DNA of 64,000 nucleotides from Marinobacter nauticus (lineage in GTDB: Bacteria; Pseudomonadota; Gammaproteobacteria; Pseudomonadales; Oleiphilaceae): positions 186,001 to 250,000 of the forward strand of contig NZ_RBJB01000005.1 in NCBI RefSeq assembly GCF_003634635.1, read 5' to 3'. Positions 45,799 through 56,271 of this stretch are shown piece after piece (position 1 is the first letter of the stretch; the number at the start of each line of letters is the position of its first letter). Below the pieces are notes generated by a model. The model was not told where the DNA came from. It made no database searches and worked only from the letters and a program-made list of their open reading frames with translations. A program made the translations under genes and the position numbers.

Positions 45799-48444
45799 GT
45801 GACCGAACTGCACCCGGATCTTCGAGAAAACGTACGTTTGCTGGGCGATCTGCTTGGCCAGAGCATACTCCGATTCCCCGGACAGGACTGCTACGACCGC
45901 ATTGAAGAAATCCGCGCCGCCGCCAAGGCTGACCGGCGCCAGGAAAGTGGTTCCGGACAACGCCTGGTGAAACTCCTGGGCCAGCTCAGCGATGATGAGC
46001 TGCTGCCGGTGACCCGAGCCTTTAACCAGTTTCTCAACCTTGCCAACCTGGCTGAGCAGTACCACGGAATTCGTCGCAAGCAGGGGCATCCGTCAGATCT
46101 GATGGTGGAATCCCTGGGGGAGGTGTTTGATCGGCTGAAGTCCGGGGGGATAGACCCGCAAGAGTTGCATCGGAAGGTTGCAGATTTACGCATAGAGTTT
46201 GTGCTCACCGCGCACCCCACCGAAGTGGCCCGGCGTACATTGATCCTCAAGTACGATGAAATGTCCGATTGCCTGTCGAGGCTGGATCATGACGACCTGA
46301 TGCCCGGTGAACGGGAGGAAATCGTTGACCGGTTGTCGCTGTTGATTGCCGAGGCCTGGCATACCGACGAGATTCGGCATGAAAAGCCGACCGCCGTGGA
46401 CGAGGCCAAGTGGGGCTTCGCCGTTATCGAGAACAGTCTCTGGCAGGCGCTGCCGAAATTTCTCCGTAGCCTGGATACCTCGTTGTCGGAGGCGACCGGT
46501 CAGGGGCTTCCGTTGCAGGTGTCGCCGATCCGTATTGCTTCGTGGATGGGGGGCGACCGTGATGGCAACCCCAATGTCACCCACGAAGTGACCCGGGAAG
46601 TGTTCCTGCTCGGTCGCTGGATGGCCGCAGATCTCTATCTGCGCGATATCCAGGCGCTGAGAGCAGAGCTTTCCATGTGGCAGGCAAGCGATGAATTGCG
46701 GGCCGAGGTAGGAGATTCCCGGGAGCCGTATCGCCAGGTGCTGGCCCAATTGAGGGAGCGCCTGATCAAGACCCGGGACTGGGCCGAAGCCAGCGTCAAG
46801 GGCGAGCCGGCAGACGATTCGGGCATTCTGTTCGAGAATGAGGATCTCACCGGGCCGTTGGAATTGTGCTATCGCTCCCTGATGGAGTGCGGGCTGGAAG
46901 CCATTGCCAATGGTCCGCTGCTGGATACCATTCGCCGGGCGCACACCTTCGGCCTGCCACTGATCCGACTGGATATCCGCCAGGAGGCCTCACGCCACGC
47001 CGAGGCGGTGGCAGAGATGGTGGACTACCTAGGGTTGGGTGACTATCTGTCCTGGTCGGAACAGGAGCGCCAGGCGTTTCTGGTCAAGGAACTGAAAGGG
47101 CGGCGCCCCCTGGTGCCCCGGAATTGGCAACCCTCCGAGCCGGTGCGCGAGGTTCTGGCAACCTGCGAGGTGGTCGCTGGCCAGACACCGGAAGCCCTGG
47201 GTTCCTATGTGATTTCCATGGCCAGCAAGCCCTCGGACGTTTTAAACGTGATTTTGCTGCTGCGGGAAGCGGGGATGGCGTTCCCCATGCGCGTCGTACC
47301 GCTGTTCGAAACGTTGGATGATCTCAAGGGTGCGCCCGACAGTATGGCGGCCCTGTACGAGGTGGACTGGTATCGGGAATACTGCAGCGGGCGCCAGGAA
47401 GTGATGATCGGCTATTCAGACTCCTCGAAGGATGCCGGCCAGTTGATGGCGGCCTGGGCCCAGTACCAGGCCCAGGAGAAGCTGACCGAAGTGGCCAATC
47501 GGTATGGAGTGCATCTGACACTGTTTCATGGCCGCGGCGGCACCGTGGGCCGGGGCGGTGGTCCGGCGAATCGGGCGATTCTGTCCCAGCCGCCGGGCTC
47601 GGTGAACGGCAGCTTCCGGATTACCGAGCAGGGCGAGATGATCCGTTTTAAATTTGGTCTGCCGAGGCTGGCGGTGCAGAGTCTGACCTTGTACACCACA
47701 GCGGTGATTGAGGCGACCCTGGCGCCACCACCTGTGCCAAAGGATGAGTGGCGCGAGGTCATGGACTGGCTGACCGAGCGTTCGCTGCGGTCCTACCGTG
47801 AGGTCGTCCGTGAGAATCCGGATTTTGTGCCTTACTTCCGTCAGGTCACACCGGAAACGGCTCTGGGTAAACTTGCCCTTGGCAGCCGGCCGGCCCGGCG
47901 CAAGGCCACAGGGGGCGTTGAAAGCCTGAGAGCCATTCCGTGGATTTTTGCCTGGACCCAGATGCGGTTGATGCTGCCAAGCTGGCTGGGCAGTGATGTT
48001 GCCCTCGAAGAGGCGGCCCAGGCGGACCGCCTGCCCGAACTGCGGGAGATGATGCAGGGCTGGCCGTTCTTCCGCACCTACGTGGATATGCTGGAAATGG
48101 TCCTCGCCAAGGCAGATTTGCGTATTGCCAGCTATTACGAGCAGACCCTGGTTGAGGATGAGCACTTGCTGGCGCTTGGCCAGAGCCTGAGGCAGCGTTT
48201 GCAGGGCTGCATTGAGCGTCTGCTGGAGCTTAAACAGCAACAGACTCTGCTGGAGCAGGAGCCGGTGTTTGCCCATTCAATGAAAGTCCGGAATCCCTAC
48301 ACTGATCCGCTGCACTATCTGCAGGCAGAATTACTCAGGCGTGACCGGGAAAGCGAGGGGGCTGGAAAGGTGCCGGAATTGGTCGAGAGGGCGCTGAAGG
48401 TGACCATGGCCGGAATTTCTGCCGGTATGCGAAATACCGGTTAA
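45799..48444 (+). CDS. ppc: Phosphoenolpyruvate carboxylase
   Basis: Carboxylates PEP to oxaloacetate to refill the TCA cycle. 881 residues, the bacterial PEPC length. Catalytic motifs: VLTAHPTEVARRTL with the essential His, SWMGGDRDGNPNV, and the glycine-rich loop LFHGRGGTVGRGGGP; the C-terminus ends in the conserved RNTG. Start GTG 45799 has AAGGAA six bases upstream. Confidence 0.97.
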   Translation: MTELHPDLRENVRLLGDLLGQSILRFPGQDCYDRIEEIRAAAKADRRQESGSGQRLVKLLGQLSDDELLPVTRAFNQFLNLANLAEQYHGIRRKQGHPSDLMVESLGEVFDRLKSGGIDPQELHRKVADLRIEFVLTAHPTEVARRTLILKYDEMSDCLSRLDHDDLMPGEREEIVDRLSLLIAEAWHTDEIRHEKPTAVDEAKWGFAVIENSLWQALPKFLRSLDTSLSEATGQGLPLQVSPIRIASWMGGDRDGNPNVTHEVTREVFLLGRWMAADLYLRDIQALRAELSMWQASDELRAEVGDSREPYRQVLAQLRERLIKTRDWAEASVKGEPADDSGILFENEDLTGPLELCYRSLMECGLEAIANGPLLDTIRRAHTFGLPLIRLDIRQEASRHAEAVAEMVDYLGLGDYLSWSEQERQAFLVKELKGRRPLVPRNWQPSEPVREVLATCEVVAGQTPEALGSYVISMASKPSDVLNVILLLREAGMAFPMRVVPLFETLDDLKGAPDSMAALYEVDWYREYCSGRQEVMIGYSDSSKDAGQLMAAWAQYQAQEKLTEVANRYGVHLTLFHGRGGTVGRGGGPANRAILSQPPGSVNGSFRITEQGEMIRFKFGLPRLAVQSLTLYTTAVIEATLAPPPVPKDEWREVMDWLTERSLRSYREVVRENPDFVPYFRQVTPETALGKLALGSRPARRKATGGVESLRAIPWIFAWTQMRLMLPSWLGSDVALEEAAQADRLPELREMMQGWPFFRTYVDMLEMVLAKADLRIASYYEQTLVEDEHLLALGQSLRQRLQGCIERLLELKQQQTLLEQEPVFAHSMKVRNPYTDPLHYLQAELLRRDRESEGAGKVPELVERALKVTMAGISAGMRNTG

Positions 48445-48456
48445 GGTGCATAATAA

Positions 48457-48480
48457 GGCCGGGGCCGGACAGCCCCGGCC
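48457..48480 (+). terminator. Hairpin after ppc
   Basis: Arms GGCCGGGGC and GCCCCGGCC around a 6-nt loop, 12 bp after the ppc stop. The following bases (CATTTGCTTT) are only partly T-rich, so read-through into the HDOD gene is possible. Confidence 0.6.
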
Positions 48481-48505
48481 CATTTGCTTTAAGGAGTTAC
48501 CCCCG

Positions 48506-49876
48506 TTGGCATTGTCGGAGAGGCTTTCGCGTTTTCTGGCCCGCAAGGGCATTACCTACCAGCCACTGGAAACGGAGCCCGTTGCCAATCTGGACGCGGC
48601 GGTGCTTGCTTCGGGTAAACCCCAGCATGACTTTATCAAGGCGACCCTGCTGATCGATATCAATGGGGTGGTTATGGTGGTACACCGTTTTGACAGCACG
48701 CTTGATATGGATGCCGTGCACCAGTTCACCGGTCGGCGCCTGCAGCCGCTGACGGCGCGCCAGACTTCCCGGTTGTTCGGGGACTGTGACGCCGGATTCG
48801 TACCTCCGATCGGAGCCGCCTGGGAGCTGCCGGTTCTGGTGGATGAAGATGTAGTGACAGCCGAAAGTGTGATCTTCTCCGGTGGCACGGACCACAGCCT
48901 GGTTGAAATGGACGGCCGGGCCTTCCGCCTGGCTCAGGCTGGCGCCCGGCAGGGACATCTGGTTATTCGTGGTCAGGGCGTGGAAGATCGCGAAGCCCTG
49001 ACTCTGGAAGACGTGGCAGACAAACTGCAAAAGCTTTATCGGCTGCCGCCAATGCCGGCCCTGGCATTGCGAATCCTGCGGCTGACCGCCAATACTGAAG
49101 CGACGGCCAAAGAGCTGGCCGAGTTGATCGAATTCGACCCCAGTATGACCGCGCAGATCATGCGCTATGCCCGATCAGCGCTGTTCAACTACCCCGGCCA
49201 GATAAACTCTGTACAGGAAGCGGTCACCCGGGTCCTCGGTTTTGACCGGGTTGCCCACATTGCCCTGGGTATTGCCTCGGTGCGGGCGTTTGATGTGCCC
49301 CGCGGAGGCATGCTCGGCATGGATAATTTCTGGCGCCACTCGCTTTATTGCGCGTTCCTGTGCCAGAACCTCGCCGCCTATTCCGGCCGCGACAAAGGGC
49401 TCGCCTATCTGTGCGGATTGCTGCACAACTTCGGCCTGCTGCTGGTGGGCCATCTGTTTCCATCGGAGTTTGAAGAGCTTAATGCTCTGCGGGAAATCAA
49501 CCCGGAGGCAAGCATGCACTCGCTCGAGCAGGAAGTGTTTGGCCACAGTGAGCGCCAGGATATTCTGGCTGTTGGTCATGGTGCCATTGGCGGTATTCTG
49601 CACCGGCTGTGGCAGTTGCCGGAAGCCGTGATCAAAGCCGCCGGCATGCACCAGCACATCGGATACCATGGCGAGCACGAGGAATATGTCCAGATGGTGC
49701 AGCTGGCCAATGCCATACTCAAAGAGCGTGGTATTGGTGACGAACTCAATCCTGACGACCTGCCGGCACTGGTTGAGAGCCTTGGGCTCCGGGCGGATGT
49801 GCTGGAGCGGGTTCAGAGCGACATGGACCAGGTGGCTTCCGATCTGGACGTGCTGGCGTCTTCCCTCGCTTCCTGA
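48506..49876 (+). CDS. YbaK-like aminoacyl-tRNA deacylase domain fused to HDOD domain
   Basis: 456 residues. Residues 1-150 resemble the YbaK/ProX deacylase fold (RFLARKGITYQPLETEPVAN, KATLLIDINGVVMVVHRFDS, RLFGDCDAGFVPPIGAAW), which in other proteins clears mischarged tRNAs. From about 185 an HDOD domain follows (YRLPPMPALALRILRLTANT, FDPSMTAQIMRYARSALFNY), with HN in place of HD (LCGLLHNFG). Start TTG 48506 with AAGGAG upstream; longer in-frame starts run through the ppc hairpin. The pairing of a tRNA-editing-like fold with a signalling domain has no known function. It sits between ppc and adk. Confidence 0.82.
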   Translation: MALSERLSRFLARKGITYQPLETEPVANLDAAVLASGKPQHDFIKATLLIDINGVVMVVHRFDSTLDMDAVHQFTGRRLQPLTARQTSRLFGDCDAGFVPPIGAAWELPVLVDEDVVTAESVIFSGGTDHSLVEMDGRAFRLAQAGARQGHLVIRGQGVEDREALTLEDVADKLQKLYRLPPMPALALRILRLTANTEATAKELAELIEFDPSMTAQIMRYARSALFNYPGQINSVQEAVTRVLGFDRVAHIALGIASVRAFDVPRGGMLGMDNFWRHSLYCAFLCQNLAAYSGRDKGLAYLCGLLHNFGLLLVGHLFPSEFEELNALREINPEASMHSLEQEVFGHSERQDILAVGHGAIGGILHRLWQLPEAVIKAAGMHQHIGYHGEHEEYVQMVQLANAILKERGIGDELNPDDLPALVESLGLRADVLERVQSDMDQVASDLDVLASSLAS

Positions 49877-49948
49877 TTATTCCCAGCCCTGCACCAGCCG
49901 TTGAGGCAGCTGACAGCCCAGCATTCGGACAATGATACGGAGGTCGAC

Positions 49949-50756
<808 letters not shown>

Positions 50757-50789
50757 TCGAAACCGGCTCAGCCCCGGAGGCTTGATTCT

Positions 50790-51491
50790 GTGAAACTTCT
50801 GGCACTGGATACCTCATCCGAGGGCTGTTCCGCGGCACTCTGGCTGGATGGCCGGGTGACCGAGCGATTCGAGCTGGCCCCACGGGGCCACACTCGCCTG
50901 TTAATGCCCATGGTTCGCGAATTGTGCGCGGAGCAGGGCCTGTCCCCAACCGATCTCGATGCGCTGGCGTTCGCCCGGGGCCCAGGCTCTTTCACCGGGC
51001 TGCGGATTGCAACCGGTGTAGTCCAGGGATTGGCCTGGGGGCTGGATATCCCCGTGGTTCCAGTGTCGTCCCTGGCGGCGGTGGCGCTCGCGGCGATCGA
51101 AACGCACGCCCTGCAGGAGGGTGATTGCATTGCGGTGGCCTTTGACGCCCGCATGGGGGAGGTTTACTGGGGCGTGTTCCGCTGTGAGGCGGGGCTTCCA
51201 GTGTTGCTGAGCGAGGAGCGGGTCTGCCCGCCTGATGCGGTGACTCTGCCACCGGATGCCGGTGGCAACTGGTACGGCGCCGGTCAGGGCTGGACCCTGA
51301 AAGAGCAGATGCCCGGTGAGCTCGTTGAACGCCTCTCAGCCATTGACGATACGTTGTTGCCGGCAGCGGCCCAGGTGGCGAAGCTGGCCGAACAGGGAAT
51401 GTCGAACGGGCAGGCGGTGCCAGCAGAGCAGGCACAACCGGTGTATATCCGGGACGAAGTGGCCTGGAAGAAGTTGCCCGGTCGGGAGTGA
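50790..51491 (+). CDS. tsaB: tRNA t6A synthesis protein TsaB
   Basis: Non-catalytic partner of TsaD in making the t6A37 modification of ANN-decoding tRNAs. 233 residues with the ASKHA-fold N-terminus (LLALDTSSEGCSAALW) and the signature FARGPGSFTGLRIATGVVQG. Start GTG 50790. It follows adk as in Pseudomonas. Confidence 0.93.
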   Translation: MKLLALDTSSEGCSAALWLDGRVTERFELAPRGHTRLLMPMVRELCAEQGLSPTDLDALAFARGPGSFTGLRIATGVVQGLAWGLDIPVVPVSSLAAVALAAIETHALQEGDCIAVAFDARMGEVYWGVFRCEAGLPVLLSEERVCPPDAVTLPPDAGGNWYGAGQGWTLKEQMPGELVERLSAIDDTLLPAAAQVAKLAEQGMSNGQAVPAEQAQPVYIRDEVAWKKLPGRE

Positions 51492-51578
51492 ACCCCGCTC
51501 CAACCGCCGTCTTTGCATTCTGCACCAGATCCTCCATAATGCGATGACGACTCTGAATCCTCACCCCGGTGGTGCGTT

Positions 51579-51968
51579 ATGATTGGCGGCATCAATCCCT
51601 CAAATCCTTCGTTGTACCAGGCGGGTAATAACTCCCCGGCCCGGGAACGCACGGATGTATCCCGCACCCCGGCGGCGGACCCCCAGGCACTTGCCACGGG
51701 TGATGTTCGCAACCAGCTCAATACCGCCCGTCAGGATCGGGATACCGCCCCCGGTAATCCGGCACAGCCCGGTGGTACCGGCCCGGAACTGGACAGCCGG
51801 CGTGTCGAAGCCCGGCGCGCGGCGGAAGATGCCCGGCTTGAACGTTTCCGCGCAGACGAATTGCCGCTTCCTGCCGCCCGCGCGCTGTCGGCTTTTGCCG
51901 GCGTTGCCGCTGCCGGGCAGGAGTTTGAGAGCGGCAGCGTGCTGAGCGGAATTGATATTCTGGTCTGA
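51579..51968 (+). CDS. Small hypothetical protein between tsaB and rsmJ
   Basis: 129 residues, mostly low-complexity: Pro-, Ala- and Arg-rich and probably disordered for the first 75 residues, then a helical arginine-rich stretch ([17 protein letters not shown]) and a short C-terminal helix ([18 protein letters not shown]). No membrane segment or known domain. Its stop overlaps the rsmJ start by one base, which supports that it is translated. Function unknown. Confidence 0.65.
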   Translation: MIGGINPSNPSLYQAGNNSPARERTDVSRTPAADPQALATGDVRNQLNTARQDRDTAPGNPAQPGGTGPELDSRRVEARRAAEDARLERFRADELPLPAARALSAFAGVAAAGQEFESGSVLSGIDILV

Positions 51969-52804
51969 TGCCGTCGCCTTCCTCTCACACCGAGCTTCCG
52001 GATTCCTCGTCTCTCCGTCACATCCTGGCCGTTGCTCATAGCCCCTTGGCTGAACCGGGCGTAGCCCGTACGCTGGCCACCGAGCTGGGGCTTGACTGGC
52101 TGGGCGTGGTCGCCCCCAAACAGGTTCGGGACTGGGGTCTTCTATTGTTCATGGACGAGCATGGGCTGGCGTTACAGCAAACCGGTAAAGGTGCACCCGG
52201 GCCAGTCAGGGCGGAATTTGTCAGTGGCAAGATGGGCTACCGGCGCGAGCACGGTGGTGGCGCTGGCCAGTTGGTGGCGCGCGCCGTGGGTATGCAGAAA
52301 ACCCGCGCTCCGTTGCAGGTGCTTGATGCCACCGCCGGCCTCGGCCAGGACGCCTTTGTACTGGCCTCCCTGGGGTGCCAGATGACACTGTTCGAGCGTA
52401 ACCCGATCATTCATGCCCTGTTGGCCGATGGCCTGTACCGGGCTAGCTTGAATGAGGCCTGTGCACCGATTGTGGCGCGAATGACGCTGCACTCTGGCAA
52501 CTCACTGGACTGGATGAACCAGGCAGGACCCGAAGCCGTCGATGTGGTCTATCTGGACCCGATGTTTCCGCATCGGGACAAGTCTGCGCTGGTCAAGAAG
52601 GAGATGCAGGTGTTCCGGCAGGTGGTGGGTGATGATGACGACGCCAGCCAGCTCCTGGAGGACGCGCTCGGCTGTGCCCGCTATCGGGTGGTGGTCAAAC
52701 GCCCCCGCAAGGCACCCGCGATCGCCGGACCGGAGCCGGCTGCGCGGGTTGAGGGTAAAAGCAGTCGCTACGACATTTACCCGATCCGGGCGTTGCCGAC
52801 CTGA
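51968..52804 (+). CDS. rsmJ: 16S rRNA (guanine-1516-N2)-methyltransferase
   Basis: SAM-dependent methyltransferase modifying G1516 of 16S rRNA. 278 residues with the SAM motif [19 protein letters not shown], the catalytic loop [20 protein letters not shown] and C-terminal [12 protein letters not shown]. It converges on plsB with 18 bp between stops. Confidence 0.93.
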   Translation: MPSPSSHTELPDSSSLRHILAVAHSPLAEPGVARTLATELGLDWLGVVAPKQVRDWGLLLFMDEHGLALQQTGKGAPGPVRAEFVSGKMGYRREHGGGAGQLVARAVGMQKTRAPLQVLDATAGLGQDAFVLASLGCQMTLFERNPIIHALLADGLYRASLNEACAPIVARMTLHSGNSLDWMNQAGPEAVDVVYLDPMFPHRDKSALVKKEMQVFRQVVGDDDDASQLLEDALGCARYRVVVKRPRKAPAIAGPEPAARVEGKSSRYDIYPIRALPT

Positions 52805-52822
52805 CCGTGCCGCAGCGATCTG

Positions 52823-55294
52823 TCAGGCGTCGAGCATGGTGACCTGCTGGATAGCCTGTCGTTTCTCCACGCTCAGAACCAGACGAGCGTCTTCAGCCAC
52901 TTCATCCAGACCCTCGCCATAGCACAGCCGACCGTCTTCATCGGTTGTGAGAACGCCGTTTTTCTGCATATTGGCTATGAAGTTCCGGAACAGGGTCTTG
53001 TCGAAGAACTCCGGTGCATTCAGGCCGAACAGGATCGACATCCTTTCCGCCAGCAAGGTGCTCTGTTCTTCCAGCTCCGCCGCCGTCAGGTTGCCGGAGC
53101 CATATTTTCTGAGTATGCCCAGGGTGATGTGATAGCGTTCCAGGGTCTGGATGATGAAGCGGGACAGAATCCGCGACCGCAGCATCGCTTCGGTACCTTC
53201 TTCGGGCCGTCCCAGCCGCTCATCCTCAAGCCTGATCAGCAGGCCCTGGTCCACCAGCACATCAATCCACTGGTTGATCACCGCGTCTACCTGTTCCTGA
53301 TCATACTGCAGGAACAGCTCTGACTGCAGGTAGGGATAGGCGACGCTGGTGAGGAAAACGATCTTTTCCCGGCTCAGGCTGGCCTTGTTCTCGAACAGGC
53401 TGGCAATGAGCGCTGGTAGAGCAAACAGATGCTGGATGTTGTTGCGGTAGTAAGTCATCAGGATGGCGTTCGAGCCTTCCAGGGCAATAATGTCGCCCAG
53501 TTTCTGGGGCTGACGGGTAATCAGTCCCATGTTCTCGCAATAGGCAATCCAGTCCCGGCCGGTACCTTCCGGCAGGGTAATGGTTTCGGCATAGGGATAG
53601 GCGCGCAGCAGGTCGGCATACTTGTCCAGCAGGCGGATCAGCTGGCCCTCGTCCATCGCCAGCCGCTCGGTACCCAGCAGAACGGTGGCCGTCATGCCAA
53701 TCGGGTTCACGGCCACTGAGGCGTTGATGTTGCTGGCCACACGCTGGGACAGATTATCAACGGCCTGGTTCAGCCAGGACGGGCGATACTCGGCGTCATA
53801 GGCTTCGTGGCGCCAGCTTTCGTGAACATCGTCCAGCACCTTGTCCAGGTGGATCGGATCACCGAAGTTGACGGCAACGCGGCCAAACGAGTTGGTCAGT
53901 TTGCGAGCGGTCTTGGCGAGACCGAAAATGCTTTCTTTCTGTTTCTTTTTCCCGCGCAGCTCGCCGAGGTAGGAGCGCCCTTCCATGACCTTCTCGTAGC
54001 CGATGTACACCGGTACAAAAACGATGGGCTTGCGGTGATCCCGCAGGAAGCTGCGCACGGTCATCGACAGCATGCCCGGGCGTGGCGGCAGCATGCGGCC
54101 GGTCCGGGAGCGGCCGCCCTCGACGAAATACTCCACCGAGTAGCCCCGGGTGAACATCACATGCATGTACTCGTTGAACACGGTGGCGTAAAGCGGGTTG
54201 TCCTTGAAGCTGCGGCGCATGAAAAACGCGCCGCCACGGCGCAGGATTGGCCCCACGATGGGCATGTTCAGGTTGATGCCTGCCGCGATGTGGGGCGGCA
54301 TCAGGCCGTTTTTGTAGAGCACATAGGACAGCAGCAGGTAATCGATGTGGGATCGGTGGCAGGGTACGTAGACCACAGCGTTGTCCTGTGCCGCTTCCTT
54401 GGCTACCCCAATGTTGTGGATGGCAATACCGTTGTAGATCCGGTTCCAGAGCCAGGCCAATACCAGCTCCAGGAAGCGAATAGTCACAATCGACATGCTC
54501 GCGGCGATCTCGTCGGCGTATTTGTATGCCTTGGCGCGGACCTTCTCCGGCGGGATGTCGTCCTTCGCTGCAGTCTCACGGATGGCTTCCTTGACCGCCT
54601 GGGTGCGTACCAGCCCCTCCACCAGGGTGCGTCGATGCGACAAATCCGGCCCCAGCACCGCCTGGCGTACACGACGGAAGTGGGTTCGCAGAATTCGCGC
54701 CAGCTTGCGGTTGGCCTTCTGTTCGTTGTCGCGATACTCGTCCACCACCTGCCTGAGTGACAGCGGCTGGTTGAACTGCACGTAGGTGTTGCGGCCATGC
54801 ACAAGAATAATCAGAAATTTCTGCAGGCGGCCCGCGACCGACCAGGTGTCTGAGAGCAGCAGCTTGACCAGGGACTTTTCCTTGTCGGGTGAGCGACCCC
54901 AGAACAGCGAGACGGGCACAATCTGGACGTCCTGATCCGGATGTTCCAGCCCGAAGTGGACCAGATCAGTAAATTCCCGGGTAGGCACCGGCTTGTGTCG
55001 GCCGCCCCGAAACAGGCCGCCAATGCGTTTGTAAAGGAAGAAAAACGAATGCGAGGGCCCGTTTTTGACCGGCAAGGTATCTGTGGCTCCCGGCAACCGG
55101 GCCCGGATGACTTCCTGCTCCAGCACCAGACGGCTCGACAGTGAGCTGTACTGGAGCACGTAACAGACGGGCTTGTCCGGGTCCAGCCCGAGGGCTTCCA
55201 GGGTATTGCCACTGACATCAGTCCTGACCCATAAAAACAGGATCTTTCGGAAAAGAGACAGGATCAGGCTGCGAATGCCCTGATAAAGTCGCAT
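52823..55294 (-). CDS. plsB: Glycerol-3-phosphate 1-O-acyltransferase
   Basis: Inner-membrane enzyme making lysophosphatidic acid from glycerol 3-phosphate and acyl-CoA or acyl-ACP, the first step of phospholipid synthesis. 823 residues. The acyltransferase motif HX4D is seen in PCHRSHIDYLLLSY, with FFMRRSFKDN, FVEGGRSRTGRMLPP and IVFVPVYIGYEKVMEG for the other blocks. Size and C-terminal helical domain match PlsB. Confidence 0.95.
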   Translation of the reverse strand: MRLYQGIRSLILSLFRKILFLWVRTDVSGNTLEALGLDPDKPVCYVLQYSSLSSRLVLEQEVIRARLPGATDTLPVKNGPSHSFFFLYKRIGGLFRGGRHKPVPTREFTDLVHFGLEHPDQDVQIVPVSLFWGRSPDKEKSLVKLLLSDTWSVAGRLQKFLIILVHGRNTYVQFNQPLSLRQVVDEYRDNEQKANRKLARILRTHFRRVRQAVLGPDLSHRRTLVEGLVRTQAVKEAIRETAAKDDIPPEKVRAKAYKYADEIAASMSIVTIRFLELVLAWLWNRIYNGIAIHNIGVAKEAAQDNAVVYVPCHRSHIDYLLLSYVLYKNGLMPPHIAAGINLNMPIVGPILRRGGAFFMRRSFKDNPLYATVFNEYMHVMFTRGYSVEYFVEGGRSRTGRMLPPRPGMLSMTVRSFLRDHRKPIVFVPVYIGYEKVMEGRSYLGELRGKKKQKESIFGLAKTARKLTNSFGRVAVNFGDPIHLDKVLDDVHESWRHEAYDAEYRPSWLNQAVDNLSQRVASNINASVAVNPIGMTATVLLGTERLAMDEGQLIRLLDKYADLLRAYPYAETITLPEGTGRDWIAYCENMGLITRQPQKLGDIIALEGSNAILMTYYRNNIQHLFALPALIASLFENKASLSREKIVFLTSVAYPYLQSELFLQYDQEQVDAVINQWIDVLVDQGLLIRLEDERLGRPEEGTEAMLRSRILSRFIIQTLERYHITLGILRKYGSGNLTAAELEEQSTLLAERMSILFGLNAPEFFDKTLFRNFIANMQKNGVLTTDEDGRLCYGEGLDEVAEDARLVLSVEKRQAIQQVTMLDA

Positions 55295-55434
55295 AAACGG
55301 TTACTCCGGTCCTGGAAACAGGCGCCAAGTTTAACGGGTTGGGGCGGTAGCGGAAAGTCGTGCACCAATTCTTGGTGATGAATGTGATGTGGTACATTCC
55401 GGGACTGGTATTCAGGCAGCAGGAAAAGCAGGGC

Positions 55435-56271
55435 ATGGCAGACGACAAGGCACAGTGGGTACCCGGGTGGAATGAGGCCTCGCCGGAGCAGGGTGATCTG
55501 CTGCTGGCGTTCACGGGCAACAGTATTCTGAAGCCGGCGGATGGCTGGTTCCTTCGCTGGGGTGGCCCGGAAATGGGTGGAAGCCGGCCGGAGGCGCTGT
55601 CCCTGGGCGCCTGGGAGGGGCGCCCTCTGTATGTCACTATGCTGCCGGACACCGGTGTGCCGGGCATGCAGACGCTGTCCCTGCGTGAGGCTATGCTGCT
55701 TACGCCCGGGGCGCCGGCGGATGTGCTCAGTACCGGTTATCAGGTCTGGCAGTGGTGGCAGGACCATCGTTACTGCGGCCGCTGTGGAGAGAAAACTGGA
55801 GCCCATCCCCGCGAACGGGCGCGCTGGTGCAACCGGTGTGGCATCCCCTGGTACCCGCGTATTGCCCCTTGCATCATTACCGTTATTCGCCGGGGCGACC
55901 GCTTCCTGCTGGCAAAATCCGCGCGGGTCACCCGCAACTTCTACAGTCTGATCGCTGGTTTTGTGGAGCCGGGCGAGAATCTGGAGCAGGCGGTGGCCCG
56001 GGAGGTGATGGAGGAAACCGGTTTGGCGGTGACCAACATTCGCTATCAGGGGTCGCAGCCCTGGCCATTTCCTCACCAGTTGATGCTGGGCTTCTTTGCC
56101 GACTACGAGAGCGGCGAATTGCGGTTGCAGGAAGAGGAACTGGCGGATGCTGGCTGGTTTACGGTGGATGAACATCCTCCGGTTCCGCCAGAAACCACCA
56201 TAGCAGGGCGATTGATCAATGCCCTGAAAGCAGAGATTGCTGCCGGTAATGGTGGTAGCCACCATGACTGA
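55435..56271 (+). CDS. nudC: NAD(H) pyrophosphatase / NAD-cap hydrolase NudC
   Basis: Cleaves NADH to NMNH and AMP and removes NAD caps from RNA. 278 residues: zinc ribbon (CGRCGEKTGAH...WCNRCG), the Nudix box (GFVEPGENLEQAV, REVMEETG) and the NudC tag SQPWPFPHQLMLGF. ATG 55435 has an AGGAAAAGCAGG stretch upstream. Overlaps the murI start by 8 bp. Confidence 0.93.
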   Translation: MADDKAQWVPGWNEASPEQGDLLLAFTGNSILKPADGWFLRWGGPEMGGSRPEALSLGAWEGRPLYVTMLPDTGVPGMQTLSLREAMLLTPGAPADVLSTGYQVWQWWQDHRYCGRCGEKTGAHPRERARWCNRCGIPWYPRIAPCIITVIRRGDRFLLAKSARVTRNFYSLIAGFVEPGENLEQAVAREVMEETGLAVTNIRYQGSQPWPFPHQLMLGFFADYESGELRLQEEELADAGWFTVDEHPPVPPETTIAGRLINALKAEIAAGNGGSHHD

